A DNA stretch of 64,000 nt from Mariannaea sp. PMI_226 (taxonomy: Eukaryota; Ascomycota; Sordariomycetes; Hypocreales; Nectriaceae), in assembly GCA_024336345.1 (NCBI GenBank), contig JANFOG010000017.1, positions 434,001-498,000 on the forward strand, given 5' to 3'. The position numbers and the translations under genes were made by a program. Position 1 is the stretch's first letter. Each line of letters begins with the position of its first letter. Positions 31,242 to 43,230 of this stretch are shown one piece after another. The notes beneath the pieces were generated by a model that was given only the letters and a program-made list of their open reading frames with translations, was not told where the DNA came from and made no database searches.

Positions 31242-34050
31242 CAGGCTTGCAAACAAATAAATCGTTTTCAAATATATTCAAATCAAATCGGGATTTTCGC
31301 AAATCAAATTAAATCAAATGGGTAGAAAATTTACTTGAATCAACTCAAATCAAAGCATTTAATTTATTTGGATATTTGCCAAATTGACAAACAATCTAGG
31401 GTAGGCAGATGCCTCGCCAATACACTCCCCAGCACCCGCTTTGTGTTGGCCCTGGACTATCTGGCTGTAACACTAACGTTGCTTTTTAAAAACGCGCCTC
31501 CTCCGAAATGTTTTCTGTATACGCGTCTCGGCTTTGTATCAGCTGTTTAATCATGCCGATGCATTCGCGTAACGCATTCTCTCATCTGCTTTAACCCCCC
31601 GAATACGCGCGATTAGCCCGTTCTTCAACCATGTCTCTGGCCGAGAATGCCGATCAGAAACCCACTCTTCTAAGCAGCGCCCACTGCACTACATCAAGCC
31701 CTTTATGCAGCTCCTCTGACATCAACCCATCAGAGCCTAGAGGAGAATTTTCGGACGACACATCGTTCCTGGTCGATTATATCGGCTATGAGGGCATTGA
31801 TTGGAATCGCCTCGCAGGCTATTCCATTAGCAGGCGTCGAAAAAGGCCGCGAACGGGTTGGGTATGGGAGCATGGGTTCGATATTGAGAAAGACAGCTCC
31901 GGACGCCGATTCTGGCTATGCAAGGCCTGCCACCAGAAGAGGACTGCCATCACTCACATGTATGATGCTACATCTACGAGTCAGGCAAACGGTCATATGG
32001 AAAATATTTACCGCATCAATAAAGATGGGCCAATGGCGCTGCCAAGAAAGAGACAACGCACTCTCTTCGACATGGTTGACCTGGACTCCCGCCAGCCAAA
32101 GGACCAAGCCTTGATGAATGCATTCGTGGCCTCGTTTGAACCCGCTAGATTTCAGCAATTACTTATTCGTTGGGTGGCTTGCGACAATATTCCATTCCAC
32201 AAGCTTGAGAGCCCGTATTTTCGCGATCTGATGGCATATGCCAACAGTGCTATTGCCAATTCGGGAAGCCTGCCTACTCACAGCACGATACGTGAGTGGA
32301 TTGTACGGTCTTTCAATCGCCACAAGGGTGTTGTGACGGAATTGCTGGGCCGTTCACTCAGTCGCATTAACATTTCCTTTGATGCATGGTCCTCTCGCAA
32401 GTTTACCTCCCTCCTCGGTCTCACCGTTCATTTTCTCGATGATGAAGGGCAGTTCCGTACATTTCTTTTGGGCTTGCCGCGCATGGAAGGCCGACATAGC
32501 GGTGAAAACTTGGCCGACCGCGTAAGCGAGATTATTCACGAATATAACATTGAGGGCCGCATTGGGTATTTCGTTACGGATAATGCAGAAAGCAACGACA
32601 CATGCCTTGACCATTTAGGTATTGAGTTAGGCTTTAACAAGCAGCATCGGCGGCTCCGCTGCTGTGGCCACATCATCAACCTCGTCGCACGATCAATTCT
32701 TTTTGGAACAGACGCCGACGCGTTCGAAGAAGACTGCCAAGCTGAGAAAGAAATCCAGGACGATATTAGACTCTGGAGAGCCAAGGGCCCAATTGGTAAA
32801 CTGCACAACATCGTCCACTGGGTGCAAAGATCTGGTCAGCGCATTGAGAGGCTCCACAAGCTGCAGTCTATTGAGAACATTGCATTGGGGCTAGACGACC
32901 ATACAACGTACGATGTCGTTACGGATAATGCCACTCGCTGGAATTCGTCCGAAGCCATGATGGAGCGAGGATACCGGCTTCGGAACGCCTTGGATTCCCT
33001 GGTTCAGGCGGAAGTGACGGAGTGGAACCAGTACGTGTGTCGGAGGACGCAGAACGGGACAAGGCCGATGCCTAAGAAGAGTCGGAAAAGGCCTGCGATC
33101 GTCGACGACAAGATGTCCGCTGACGACTGGTCCGTGATCGCAGAGTACCTGGCTATATTGAGACCACTAAAGATAGCCACCAAACGTCTTGAGGGCCGCC
33201 CCAGAGAAGGCAGATTTGGAGCGACTTGGGAGGTTCTTCTGACGATGGAGCGGCTGCTAAAGCACCTGGAGGAGTCCAAACTGCGACACGAGCGAGATGA
33301 GGAACCGTATCTACGGATTGGCTGCAATTTAGGTTGGATGAAGCTGGACCAATACTACGCCCTCACTGAGGATAGCCCCGCCTACCTCGCAACTCTTGTA
33401 CTGCATCCTGCGTTTCGCTGGTCGACCATCGAGTCACAATGGGCTGATCATCCGGATTGGCTGTTTAGAGGCAAGGCAGCCGTGGAAGAGCTATGGAAGG
33501 AGTATCGGAACCTCTCCGTTGAGCAGGATACGATCCCTGAGCAACCAACCGTGGCGAGGAATACAACTGAACTAGACGATTTCATGACCACGGTAAGGAA
33601 GCTGAGCACACAGCCTGCACCGTCAACATCCGCTACACGGGACGAGTATGCGGAGTGGGTAGCCACAACAGATCCTGGCGATTGTCTGGTGGAGGACCCT
33701 ATTCAGTATTGGCTCCTCCGAAGGCGCCAGTATCCGCGCCTTTCACGGATGGCAATCGATCTTTTCTCAGTGCCGGCAATGTCTTCCGAGCCAGAACGCA
33801 TCTTTAGCCTTTCGGGGCAGATGGTTACTGCTCAGAGAGGCCGCCTTAAAGCGGATCTTATCGGAGCTGCTCAGTGTATCTCCTCCTGGGAGAAGAGTGG
33901 GGTTATCCAGATATCTAAATTTGTCAAATGAGTCAAACAAATCAAATCGGCGAGAAGGCAAATCAAATCAACTCAGATCAGCATTTTTTATTTCCAAATC
34001 AACTCAAATGAGACGTTCGATTTGAGTTGATTTATTTGTTTGCAAGTCTG
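31242..34050 (+). mobile_element. hAT transposon, copy 2 (2,809 bp)
   Basis: It has the same length, termini (CAGGCTTGCAAACAAATAAATC at the left, matching inverted end at the right) and coding content as copy 1, in the opposite orientation. The outside octamers (CCGATGTC and CTATTGAG) do not match each other, nor do they pair with those of copy 1 in the way a simple inversion between the copies would predict. Confidence 0.93.
31631..33931 (+). CDS. hAT family transposase, copy 2 (H127Y)
   Basis: This is an intact 766-residue frame with the same domain order as copy 1. The only residue difference I find is at 127: copy 1 has CAC (His) and copy 2 has TAC (Tyr) at 32009-32011. That residue is the last zinc ligand of the N-terminal BED finger (C-x2-C ... 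H-x4-H), so DNA binding by this copy is probably impaired although the rest of the protein is complete. The change is C-to-T in a CpA context. Confidence 0.92.
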   Translation: MSLAENADQKPTLLSSAHCTTSSPLCSSSDINPSEPRGEFSDDTSFLVDYIGYEGIDWNRLAGYSISRRRKRPRTGWVWEHGFDIEKDSSGRRFWLCKACHQKRTAITHMYDATSTSQANGHMENIYRINKDGPMALPRKRQRTLFDMVDLDSRQPKDQALMNAFVASFEPARFQQLLIRWVACDNIPFHKLESPYFRDLMAYANSAIANSGSLPTHSTIREWIVRSFNRHKGVVTELLGRSLSRINISFDAWSSRKFTSLLGLTVHFLDDEGQFRTFLLGLPRMEGRHSGENLADRVSEIIHEYNIEGRIGYFVTDNAESNDTCLDHLGIELGFNKQHRRLRCCGHIINLVARSILFGTDADAFEEDCQAEKEIQDDIRLWRAKGPIGKLHNIVHWVQRSGQRIERLHKLQSIENIALGLDDHTTYDVVTDNATRWNSSEAMMERGYRLRNALDSLVQAEVTEWNQYVCRRTQNGTRPMPKKSRKRPAIVDDKMSADDWSVIAEYLAILRPLKIATKRLEGRPREGRFGATWEVLLTMERLLKHLEESKLRHERDEEPYLRIGCNLGWMKLDQYYALTEDSPAYLATLVLHPAFRWSTIESQWADHPDWLFRGKAAVEELWKEYRNLSVEQDTIPEQPTVARNTTELDDFMTTVRKLSTQPAPSTSATRDEYAEWVATTDPGDCLVEDPIQYWLLRRRQYPRLSRMAIDLFSVPAMSSEPERIFSLSGQMVTAQRGRLKADLIGAAQCISSWEKSGVIQISKFVK

Positions 34051-35261
34051 CTATTGAGTCAGTTTGACATCTGGTAAGTAATTTCCCATATGGTGTTTCA
34101 CATATTTTAGCACGTAAGGAGATCGATTTGTGCAAAGTATGTACAGGGTATTGCTGGGGGCACAGATTTCATTTGCCGTGTGCACGCGTGTCGAATTTCC
34201 ATTCCTTCAATTCATACTGGAATTACTTTATAATGCAGAAAAAGAACAAAGGATTGCAACTAGGGAGAAAAAAAAGTGCGCCCCCAGCAATGCTTTTTGA
34301 TAAATTAGTTGCCTTCCTGCTCAACAGGATAGGATGGTCCTGGACGCCCAACCGAACAATCGCGGTGCTTAAAATGGCTGATGGGAAAATAAGTTGGTTG
34401 TTCTAGATTCAAATACTGGTTCACTAATGAGCGTACAGTTGAGACCTGGTGAAACCGTCGGTGGCATTTAAGCTCCAAAAACTTGCGGAGTAAATAACTA
34501 GCTGATTGCCTCCGTCCCACAACATCTGTGCTGGGCCTTGCGCCACCTTTTTTCTAATGACAAGTGCATAGAAGTGGTTAGGTGTAAATATCTTAAGGAA
34601 TTAAATTTTGACCCTATTCAGGGATATAAGGCAAGTTGTAGGATTAGCTAATGAAGATTTACAACTGGAGCGGAGAGAATGCTATTTTCAAACTGATTCT
34701 ACAAGGTCGGATCCAACTTGACGCGGTGAGCTGGGCTCATGGAGGGTCAAGTTGCACTGAATTACTCTAAGCCTGCTGCTTCGGCAACTAGTTCTGTTGC
34801 TTGCCATTATCCCCTGAGAAATCTTGGTTGCTTGGTTAGTTCTACTCGGTCCTTCCTCAAGGTTCCTGACAGATGCAAGCTCATCACACGAGTGACACAG
34901 ATAGTATGGATGGCTGTCGACGATCAGGCAGAAAACCCTATTTTAGACATTCTATCCGAGTAGCAGAATCAAGTTGAATGAACATATGATTGAGATAATG
35001 CTCTGTTGCAAACAGCGATAGAATGACTAGATGTAGCCTGCGAGACAGTGGTAGTGTGGCCTACATATGAGCGAGCGGCTAGAAACTGACGAGGCTCGTC
35101 CACGAAGGCTACTGATGGCGAGCAGTTATAACCTGTTGCTGGACGAGACAGGGTCAGGAGAAGATTTTGGTCATAAATTGGGGGAAAACCTTGATTACTG
35201 ATTTCCATTCAAGAGATAAGTATTTATCCAGAGTGATTTGTCCCGTCATTATGTCCCTTTA
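34051..35261. other. Intergenic between hAT copy 2 and a LINE
   Basis: No gene or repeat was recognised. In particular, the missing 3' part of the MULE transposase is not here. Confidence 0.45.
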
Positions 35262-35275
35262 TTAGGTCTAATAAT
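35262..35275. repeat. LINE target duplication, left copy
   Basis: TTAGGTCTAATAAT occurs here and again at 37195-37208, directly outside both ends of the LINE insertion. Confidence 0.9.
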
Positions 35276-37194
35276 TGATTGATTGATTGATTGATTGATT
35301 ATTCCTACACGGTTGCAGCCGCGTGTCCCGCAGCTATGTCCGGATAGGCAGGGTCCGGCGGCCAGCCGGGGCGGTCTCGGCACAAAGATGATCCGCTTCT
35401 TGCTCTATATATAATAGGCGCTTGTGATGCTCTCGTCATGCGACAAGAGCGTCATGTCTTTGCGTCTTCATACGAAACTCCCCAGTGCCGGTTCTTTCGT
35501 CGGCGCCTCGCGCCAAGGAAATCGCCGGAGAGCTGACCCTCACCTTCTCGTCAGCCGCGATGCTCCTCCACGCTTGACTCCTCCTGTATGTTTGGTCAGA
35601 CTCCTCTGAGCCCTAGAGTCTCTGTGCGTTCAATGAATTGGATGGTCTTCTTGACCATGTCGCGCACATTGAGTAGTTTCCTTCTGTCTCTGCAGCCTCC
35701 AAGTTCTTGCCACCGCAGGGTCCGGAAGGTCCTACAGTGCAATAGAACGTGTCTGACGGTCTGGTGCCCCTCTCCGCAGGGGCAGTCTGGGCTCTCGACT
35801 TGAGGTACTCGTCTTGCAAATAGGAAGTCCATCAGACCGATCTTCTCGGTGCGTAGCTGGACTAGCCTTGCGGATTGTTTCTTGCTTAGCTCCTCGTGGA
35901 TGTCCAGAACCTTTGGTGTTGGCTGTGGTGTGTAGCGGTATGATGTTCTGCCTCGTGTTTCCTGCTCCCATTCTGCTTCCCACCTGGCAATTGCCTCCTT
36001 GTGTGCCCATGTCTTGACTGTGGTCCGTAGTGTGCGGAGGTCAGGTCGAGTCTCGGCCCTGGGGCCGGAACTCTGCTCCCTCCAACCCGTTGCCTCCTTT
36101 GCTGCCACATCAACAAGCTCGTTGCCGTATATACCTTGATGCGCTGGCACCCATCTGATCTCTACTTTACGGCCGCTATTATGGATCCTGTCAATTGTTG
36201 CGGCTATATCTTGGAGGATGTATGCACCAGACCGATGCCCGGGCTTGGCTGTTGATCGTATAGCTGCTTGATTGTCTGTGTAGATCATGACTGTCCTTCT
36301 CGTGCTACCTCTCTCCCACATCGATTGTGCTATCTGGAGCGCAAGGTTGATGCCTTGTAGTTCTCCAGCATAGACTGTCGATGTATTTTCGTTTCCCATA
36401 TATTGTTTTGCCACGGCTCCGTTGGTGACACATACCGCGGCAGCACCTATCTCTCCGTTGATGCCACTGCCATCTGTGTAAACACGGATGACGTTAGGGA
36501 CCTTTAGACTCTTGTCGTGACTGTTATGTGCTTCTTCCTTTGATCCCTCGATGAAAGTCCTGGGGCCTTGCCACCATGGGGCCACTGTATAAGGGAGCGC
36601 TGGCTCAAGCTGTGTTATGTTTGGGCCATCTTCTTCCTCTTGCACTTGTCTCTGTGTGTGGTGTTGCGGGCTCGCTCTCCGATTGTAATGGGGGTCCCTG
36701 CTAAAGCCAAGTCTAGCAAGAGCCTCCACGTTATGTTTCCATATCTGTTGTTTTACTGGCACTGTGTAGGTTTCGATATTCAGTGCTGGCAGCGAAGTCG
36801 CTCGGTATGCCCCCGTGACAACCCTCAGTGCCCGCGCCTGAAGTCGTTCCAGGATGGTTAGCGTGTGTTGCGAGTATGGTTCTGCCCTCGTGTGGAAGTT
36901 TGAATTAGACCAGGCCGAGCAAGCATACATGATCTGCGGGATCACCACTCCCTTGAAGATCTTTCGCATGTCTCTCAAGCCAATACCCCAAGTTGAGCTC
37001 CCCAGGCAACTTAGGGCTGAAATGGTCTTGGTTACCTTCCGCTGTATCTCATCGACGTGAGGTTTCCAAGTCAGCTTCGTGTCCATAGTGAGGCCGAGAT
37101 ATTTGCACGTTCCCTTCGGCCGGACCGTCCCCCAGGGCGTCTGCACCGGCTGGTCTGTATCAAACTTTCTTGCCCTCGTGAAATGTACCAACTG
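35276..37194 (-). mobile_element. 5'-truncated LINE (Tad/I-like) insertion
   Basis: The element runs on the minus strand from its truncated 5' end at 37194 to a 3' tail made of six TGAT units (plus-strand reading, 35276-35300). It is bounded by an exact 14-bp target duplication, so this is a complete insertion event of a truncated copy, as target-primed reverse transcription often gives. Removing the element and one duplicate restores a continuous target. Confidence 0.92.
35596..37194 (-). pseudogene. LINE ORF2 C-terminal part: RT end, RNase H, zinc knuckle
   Basis: The frame is open from the truncation point (LVHFTRARKF, the end of the reverse transcriptase palm, then KYLGLTMDTKLTWKPHV). 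An RNase H domain follows with YTDGSG, AGELQG, YTDNQA and GNELVDVAAK, the expected acidic residues. A C-terminal CCHC-type knuckle reads CPCGEGHQTVRHVLLHC. There is no internal stop over about 530 residues, so the insertion is young. The endonuclease and most of the reverse transcriptase are absent, so it cannot move on its own. The first codon is not a real start. Confidence 0.9.
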
Positions 37195-37208
37195 TTAGGT
37201 CTAATAAT
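37195..37208. repeat. LINE target duplication, right copy
   Basis: Exact copy of 35262-35275, adjoining the truncated 5' end of the element. Confidence 0.9.
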
Positions 37209-37449
37209 CTTAGCGCTATCAAACGCGTACTGAGCAGATCACGTGAGAAGCACCCGCCAAACTACACCATCCCAGAGCCCGACGAGCTACTCCGCCACCG
37301 TGTTCCCTCCGAGATCCCATCTTCTGGTACGATTCTAGAAAGGGCTTAGCGATGGCCGAACGGTCCGGCCGTTCCTGCCAGGTGAGTTTGAGGTTTAGCC
37401 AACCCGATAACGACCACACTTCCAGACACATCGCTAATGGACCTGGGGC
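37209..37449. other. Upstream flank of a decayed regulator gene
   Basis: It contains a GC-rich near-palindrome (CGGTCCGGCCG near 37357) that could be a zinc-cluster binding site. No coding sequence is established. Confidence 0.3.
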
Positions 37450-39487
37450 CTCTAGGCTTGCAAAGACCGGCACCTGAGATGTTAGTGTCCTCCTGAGGCG
37501 GCTGCTTATGACTATTGCTCTGGACCCCATTGAATCGTCATTTCGAACCCCAACTGATACGTCCATCTTTCTTTCATGGTCAGGCTCCAAGGAATGGCCC
37601 TGCGGGAATTGTACGAAGGCCGGACTGGACTGTCAAAAGCCCGGTCACTTCCAATTTCTTCACTCCAAAACGTGAGAAAGAAAGCTTTCAGTCTTCCCGT
37701 CCATCACAGGCGTCATTTGGCTGAGATTTTCATTTTCAAGACCAAGATTCCCCGACGATCAAGTATGGCTGAGCACGGCCGACGAAAGTAAGCTTGCCCT
37801 GTCGAACAGCGCATTTTCCATCTTAGCCTCAACCACTCGATTCTAGTTTACTTCAATACCGAAAGCGGTGACATACTATCCACAAGCGATTCTGAGGATC
37901 CCGAAACGCGACTGAGAATTCCTCGAGAGACATCGCCAAGGCCATCTGAAGCCACCCTTGAGGACTGTGCCGATCTGGCTCCAAATGATGAACCCTTGAA
38001 CGGAGCATCGCGTCCCTTATCATCTCGTGCTCAAACAACTTACCCAGGGCGACACAGACACTCCACGTCTGTGAACTTCTCTGCCCCTATCCGATCAGAT
38101 GAAGATGACTATCATCCTGCCTCATCCGGCGTCCATGACGGCGTCTTCCAAAACTGTGGCCGTTCCGATTCTACTCCACTCCATCAAGACTCTCGCGCCT
38201 GCTTGTTTCCACTAAGCGACACGGACGCTGAGTTGACCAGATACTTTTTCAAAACGCTAGCTAGCTGGGTAGGTAAACCAGCAAGCCTATCGAGCAAACT
38301 AACAGTTGCCCTAGTTCGACTGTTTGGACCACCGACAGCAGTTTACGACCGGGATTTATGCACTGCTTCCCCAATCTACACTTCTTCTCTATGCAGTGCT
38401 TTCAGTGGCTGCGCGCCATCTCGCCGTGCTTGAAGATTACAATCCAATTGCAGCCGATGAACGTCATCAAAAATGCGTGCAGCAGCTCAGACAAAGGCTT
38501 TCGTGCTTGGCCGGAGGCAACGGCTCACTTGAAGATGACATCCTGGCCGCTACTGTGGTTTTGCGACTGGATTCTGAGTTTGAAGGTCAGTGGGTACCAT
38601 CTGGGCATCCCATAGCGAAAATCTAATTGCTTAAAATGATATCTACAGTTCTAGAAACTGGCCTAGAGAATCATTGCCATCTGCTTGGCACCCAAGGCCT
38701 GCTACACTGTTATGAAAAAGCAGCGACCCTCTCTCGTTTTCAAAAAGTTGTTGCTTGGATTGGCTTGCGCCAGGACGTCATCATCTCATTCATGGAACAG
38801 CGGAGCGTGAATTTTCCATTGCATCATTTCTCGGCCGAGTGGGATGATTTCCCGAATGGAGAGGTCGATTGGCCAAATTTAATAGTCTACCATCTTGCGG
38901 ATGTGTTAAATCACTGCTGCAGAGCCGAAGCCATCAGAATTGAGGATTACGACAGGCTCAAGTCTCGGGCCGAGCTTTAGTTGAACAAGGCACCCTTGTG
39001 CTTCCGTCCAATACGTTACAAAGCTGCAGGAGATGCCGCTCGATTTCCGTCCTGCGAGTATCTTGGGGACGTCCCGGGTGAGTTTGAACAACGACGACTT
39101 GTATCAATACTAACGAGATATAGCTTCGGCCATTCAGTTTTATCATCTCTCGCAAATTGTTCTCACACACTACCATCCCTCAAAGTGGCGACTTGGCCCT
39201 GGCAGTCATTCTTTGAATATAGAGCTCAATGTAAGTGGAACTTCATACCCCGCCAGTGGAGGGCACCGTTCACTGAATCTGGGATTCAGAGGATGATCGA
39301 AACTACGATGCGGGATCTGTGCGGGGTCGGGCAGTCACACTCTTCATGTGCTTGCGCCATTGGGCTTGCGTGCATGGGCATTACGATGTGTCGTGACCGT
39401 TTTGAAGATCCTGACGATCAAGAAGTTTTCTCCCAGATAATAACCTTTGCGCGCCACAAGCATGGGTGGCAAGTTCGAATTCCTTGA
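37450..39487 (+). pseudogene. Zn2Cys6 transcription factor, decayed
   Basis: The zinc cluster is split: ACKDRHLRC (37456-37482) and, after an intron, GSKEWPCGNCTKAGLDC near 37590-37640. The first cysteine is not found. Further exons carry the Fungal_trans_2-type domain: TRYFFKTLASWV (38240), LLYAVLSVAARHLAVLEDYNP (38384), an intron at about 38587-38650, then LLHCYEKAATLSRFQKVVAWIGLRQD and YHLADVLNHCCRAEA. A TAG at 38978-38980 replaces an expected Trp before LNKAPLCFRPI, and the end reads MRDLCGVGQSH ... GITMCRDRFEDPDDQ. The exon order is that of a full gene, but the stop and the damaged start make it non-functional, unless the annotated stop is an error. Confidence 0.65.
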
Positions 39488-40620
39488 AGGGAAGAAGATT
39501 TTCACGCAACAACGCAGAGAAGCGCTGAATATGTAATTACTTGATCATGCCATCATCCTCCGGGAACGGGGCTTGGGAAGCATCGGGTGTGCCCTATTCG
39601 TACATGAAGATAAAGGTGTTCCAGTCCCGCCGTGAAATATATAAGCACGGATACTACGTTAAGTAACACAATTCAAGTGCCTCACGCATCAATTCCTCCT
39701 CAACCTTCTCGTCCATTGCTCTGACCCGTTCTTCCCATTCTTGTACATGCACTGAGCAGCTCTGAAGCTCTTCGCATAACAACAAAAGATTGATACATGC
39801 CTACAGAAGATTGTCAATATCTAATGATTCGACATCTACAGGCGGCGCGAGAGAAAGCCTTTTGAATGCAACTGTGTAACACATCCATGGACCATCCCCT
39901 GTTGATACGAAGATGGCTTTAGTGTAGAGGAGTGAGAATAAATAAACCTAATAAGACTATTATTTAATTTGGCCTTTACTATAATTATATTTACTCTTTA
40001 TTAGCCATAATAAGGTGGTTTATAATTGTTCATTTGTAAACCTAAGTGAACTTATTGATGCTTAGTATAAAGCCCAGAGCCGTGGGGATTTTGTGGGCAA
40101 TCAGCAGTATCAAAAGGCAATGAGGCTGCAGGGGGATCCGACAGCAACCTGTTCTATAATTCTGGAGCCCTCTAAATAGAAGCTAACAGCGCTGTGCGAT
40201 AAAGGCCTTGGTGATTTAATAATTATGTTAGCGACTTGTGGCATATTTCCACTGAGAAGAGTTGATTCCCCCAACTGGGTATTATTATGGTCATGCCTTT
40301 TCTAATTGGGCTATCTGGGTTGGCAGTTAGACTCTAGCTTACTTGAATAGCAATCCGTTTCTGGACCTACCTACATGGCTCATGTGATGCAGTTAAGACC
40401 CAGTTACCGATATGATGAATTTGTGAGCTGGTAGAAGCGATGCATCAGCTCGTGGGTCATCGAAATCCCGTCCGGTGTCTGCGGAAGAAATTTATAAGTG
40501 CCGGGCCAACACGTAATAAAGCGGAGTTCAGGCCATAATTAATATATCTTATAACTACCATATAAACAACCCTTATACCTCGCCCCTTCACTCTTCGATT
40601 AAACCTAGTATATAATACTA
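39488..40620. other. Intergenic, AT-rich in the middle
   Basis: No coding or RNA feature was recognised; an AT-rich patch lies around 39930-40030. Confidence 0.4.
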
Positions 40621-42337
40621 TTACTCGGGTTTGACAGCATATACCGACCAACTAAGAACTAATTAGATGATCCCTAGATCTTTAGACATCATGCTTTATT
40701 CAACAGTAAGGACTTACATCTGCCAGTACGAGTGGATGCTCAGATTGTTCATATCTTTACGGACGCCAGCAAGAAAGACCTCCAATTCTTCTTTGCTCCA
40801 GCCGAGGCCACCTTCACCCGCGGCGCGCGTAAATACAGCCAGGCTTAACGCTGCCAAAGCGTCCATAGTATTTACATGAGCCCATGTTCCTGGAGAGCGA
40901 ATTGTGTGCGTCAGCATAAGCGATCGCCTCAGTTGGGTTTGTTAGACTATGATTTCACCAAAGAGAAGACTTACCGATTTGCTTGTGTTTCTGGTCCTTA
41001 GGCCAGCGATTCAGCGGCCACTTGCGCTTCACCACTTTGACATCAATGAAGCCAGCCTCTTCAAGCTGTTCCTCGTATTTCAACGCGCTATCGAGTGGAG
41101 AGCCTATGGCAGCGAAGGCACCCTGCAACAACTTTGCCCACCTGCATAGCGGGGAGTCCTCAGAGAGCGTGTCGTCATCAGATTTTAGGGGATAAACAAT
41201 GTCGATCAGTTCGATCGTACCGCCCGGGCTGAGGAACCTATTAGTAATTCAAGGGTTAGCAGCGTGCAAGTGGAGGGAGGGAGAGCATAGGTGATGCCAT
41301 ACTTAAAACTTTGGCTGAAGAACTTAGGCCAGTCACGAATCGATCCGGTTAGGAAGCGGGCAAAGATGAAATCGAACTTGGTCGAGAAGTCCCAGGGCTC
41401 CTCTAAATCGTCCACATAAAAAGTAACGTTGGGGGGGATACTTGAAGAGGGAAAGAGACATTAGCATAGTATTAAGAATATGCATTTATTTATGTGCTTG
41501 AGCGACCTACACTTGTGGTTGGATAGGGCTTAGATCGACGCCAGTAACCTAGAGCATTTGACCTGGGATTAGTTGGTACACAATCGACATACATTTTGTG
41601 ACCTACTTGGCATTCGGGATGCTCGTCCGCTAGACATTTATCAGCACGCTCGTTCACTCCTCTTGGCGATTTATAATAAGACATTACCAAAGTCGATGGC
41701 CCACATCCCCGTGCCGCATCCAGCATCAAATGCGCGGTGGAGAGGCTTGTTCAAGGGGGCAGCGTGCAGTTTCTCATCAAAAGTAAGAAGGAATAGGTGA
41801 TGTTGAAGATCTGGGTCTAGTTAGGAAACCTTACAAACAACTTGCGGAGCTAGGCCTACCTAGTCGTTCATTCTCGACCTTTGTCCCGTGGGCGTCCCGT
41901 GAAGTCAGCAAATGGAGCTGGGCGTAATAATAGTGCGGGGCAAAAAGACCTCGTCATTTGGGAGGGCATATGCTGTATCCGTCAGTCCTTTTCGCGTCAC
42001 TGCAATTCATAGGGTTTGGGTAATCCTCACCGCCATCCTTATATCCGTGGTAGGTTCTGCCGTTTTCCTGGCGATACTTTAAGATGCTAGATCTTAGAGA
42101 CGTGGTGTCACTCGCGGCACCCTTTGTGACCCTGGTCGTCAGACTTGTGATAACCCCCAACCATAGGCTACACTCACCAGTCCGAGGGCCGAATCGCCAT
42201 CATCAACTGTCTCGTCGACGGCCTACGGAAGGTTCCAAGTATTTAGCAAATTTATGTGCGCCGAAGCCGTATCGGGTTCTCACATTATCGTCGGCAACGA
42301 GCGGAGCCGTCTCAGGATTCTGTTGCTCTTCGGCCAT
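40621..42337 (-). CDS. LaeA-like SAM-dependent methyltransferase, about 12 exons
   Basis: Splicing by consensus sites rebuilds a protein of about 345 residues from ATG 42337 to TAA 40621-40623. Blocks in order: MAEEQQNPETAPL; VDDGDSALGL; SLRSSILKYRQENGRTYHGY; ALPNDE; DLQHHLFLLTFDEKL; the SAM-binding motif FDAGCGTGMWAIDF; VTGVDLSPIQPQ; YVDDLEEPWDFS; FARFLTGSIRDWPKFF; SPGGTIELIDI; KRKWPLNRWPKD; TWAHVNTMDALAALSLAVFTR; and a last exon ending WSVYAVKPE. This is the order of fungal TAM/LaeA-like methyltransferases, some of which affect secondary metabolism. All 11 introns keep the frame. One, after ALPNDE, needs a weak donor (GTCTTT). The substrate is unknown. It lies among decayed genes but looks intact. 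Confidence 0.75.
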
Positions 42338-43029
42338 TATCCGGGTCAACTGGTCTTTATCATGTGTCAGGTTATTTTCTATCGGCAGTGTGCGGACAAC
42401 AAGTCGCTTGGGGCGGTCTAGTATCAACTCTGATAATTTGGATTTCCGGCGGGGGTGCACCAGTTAAATAAGAATCGACGGCCACATGGCTGGTCCGCCT
42501 TGACAGGGGTAACGTTGGCGGCAACGAGTGTCATGAACCAAATACGTCCCGCCATTGCCGGGCTGAAAGTCCTTCAGCCCCTCCCCCAACCCCACCCAAC
42601 CATCATCACCCGCTAAGGCCCATTAACCGCCCACACATTTTCCCAGTTGAAGAGAAGGAAAATGTGCGTTTGGCTCTCACAAGGTGGCCTGTGCTGACGA
42701 AGCTTCTCACTGATGCCTGAGGTGAGCTACAACACTAGTGGCGCGACCGTGGGGGAGCCTGCATCTCAACCCAGCAATCGATAAATCAAGCTGACGGCAT
42801 TAGAATAGGTACGTAGCTTCTAGAACGCTTCGTGATGCGTTGGGCGGCTATTGAAAAGGAGGGGCATCCTCAGTCAATGCGTTGCCATGCAGCCAGAGCA
42901 AATGTTGTGCCGAACTACTTTTCAAAAAGCAAGGATGTGAGTGGCATTATTATGCACTGTCGCAACGCTTCAACGACCTAGGTACCGAAAGTGTGTGGAA
43001 ATTCACTATCAAGTTGATAGCCGACTTAC
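42338..43029. other. Intergenic, promoter side of the methyltransferase
   Basis: No gene was recognised. It is the likely promoter region of the minus-strand methyltransferase gene. Confidence 0.4.
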
Positions 43030-43230
43030 ATGTCTGATTGGCCGACTCTTTATCTTGCGCTGATGGTTGCGATCCTAGCCAACTTCCTAATGGCCCTAGC
43101 AACACAGCTACGAGCAGATGTCGGACTCACTGGAGCATCATTACTTTCGCTGATGAGCTCTGGTAACGTCCTAGCAATTACGGTAATTACTTGGACGTAG
43201 CTGGAACTTGGCGGTATCCCTCTGCAGAAT
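43030..43230 (+). pseudogene. ABC (ABCC-type) transporter fragment
   Basis: About 65 codons read LALMVAILANFLMALATQLRAD, then GLTGASLLSLMSSGNVLAITVITWT, a TAG at 43198-43200, and LELGGIP. This matches the end of the second membrane domain of ABCC-type multidrug transporters, where the motif WT.LE.S.GA normally follows. The TAG fits a CAG-to-TAG change. Neither ATP-binding domain is present, so it is an isolated fragment. Confidence 0.5.

Noticed and set aside
37219..37590. 123-codon minus-strand frame
   Set aside because: It overlaps the promoter and zinc-cluster exon of the decayed regulator on the other strand and has no family signal.
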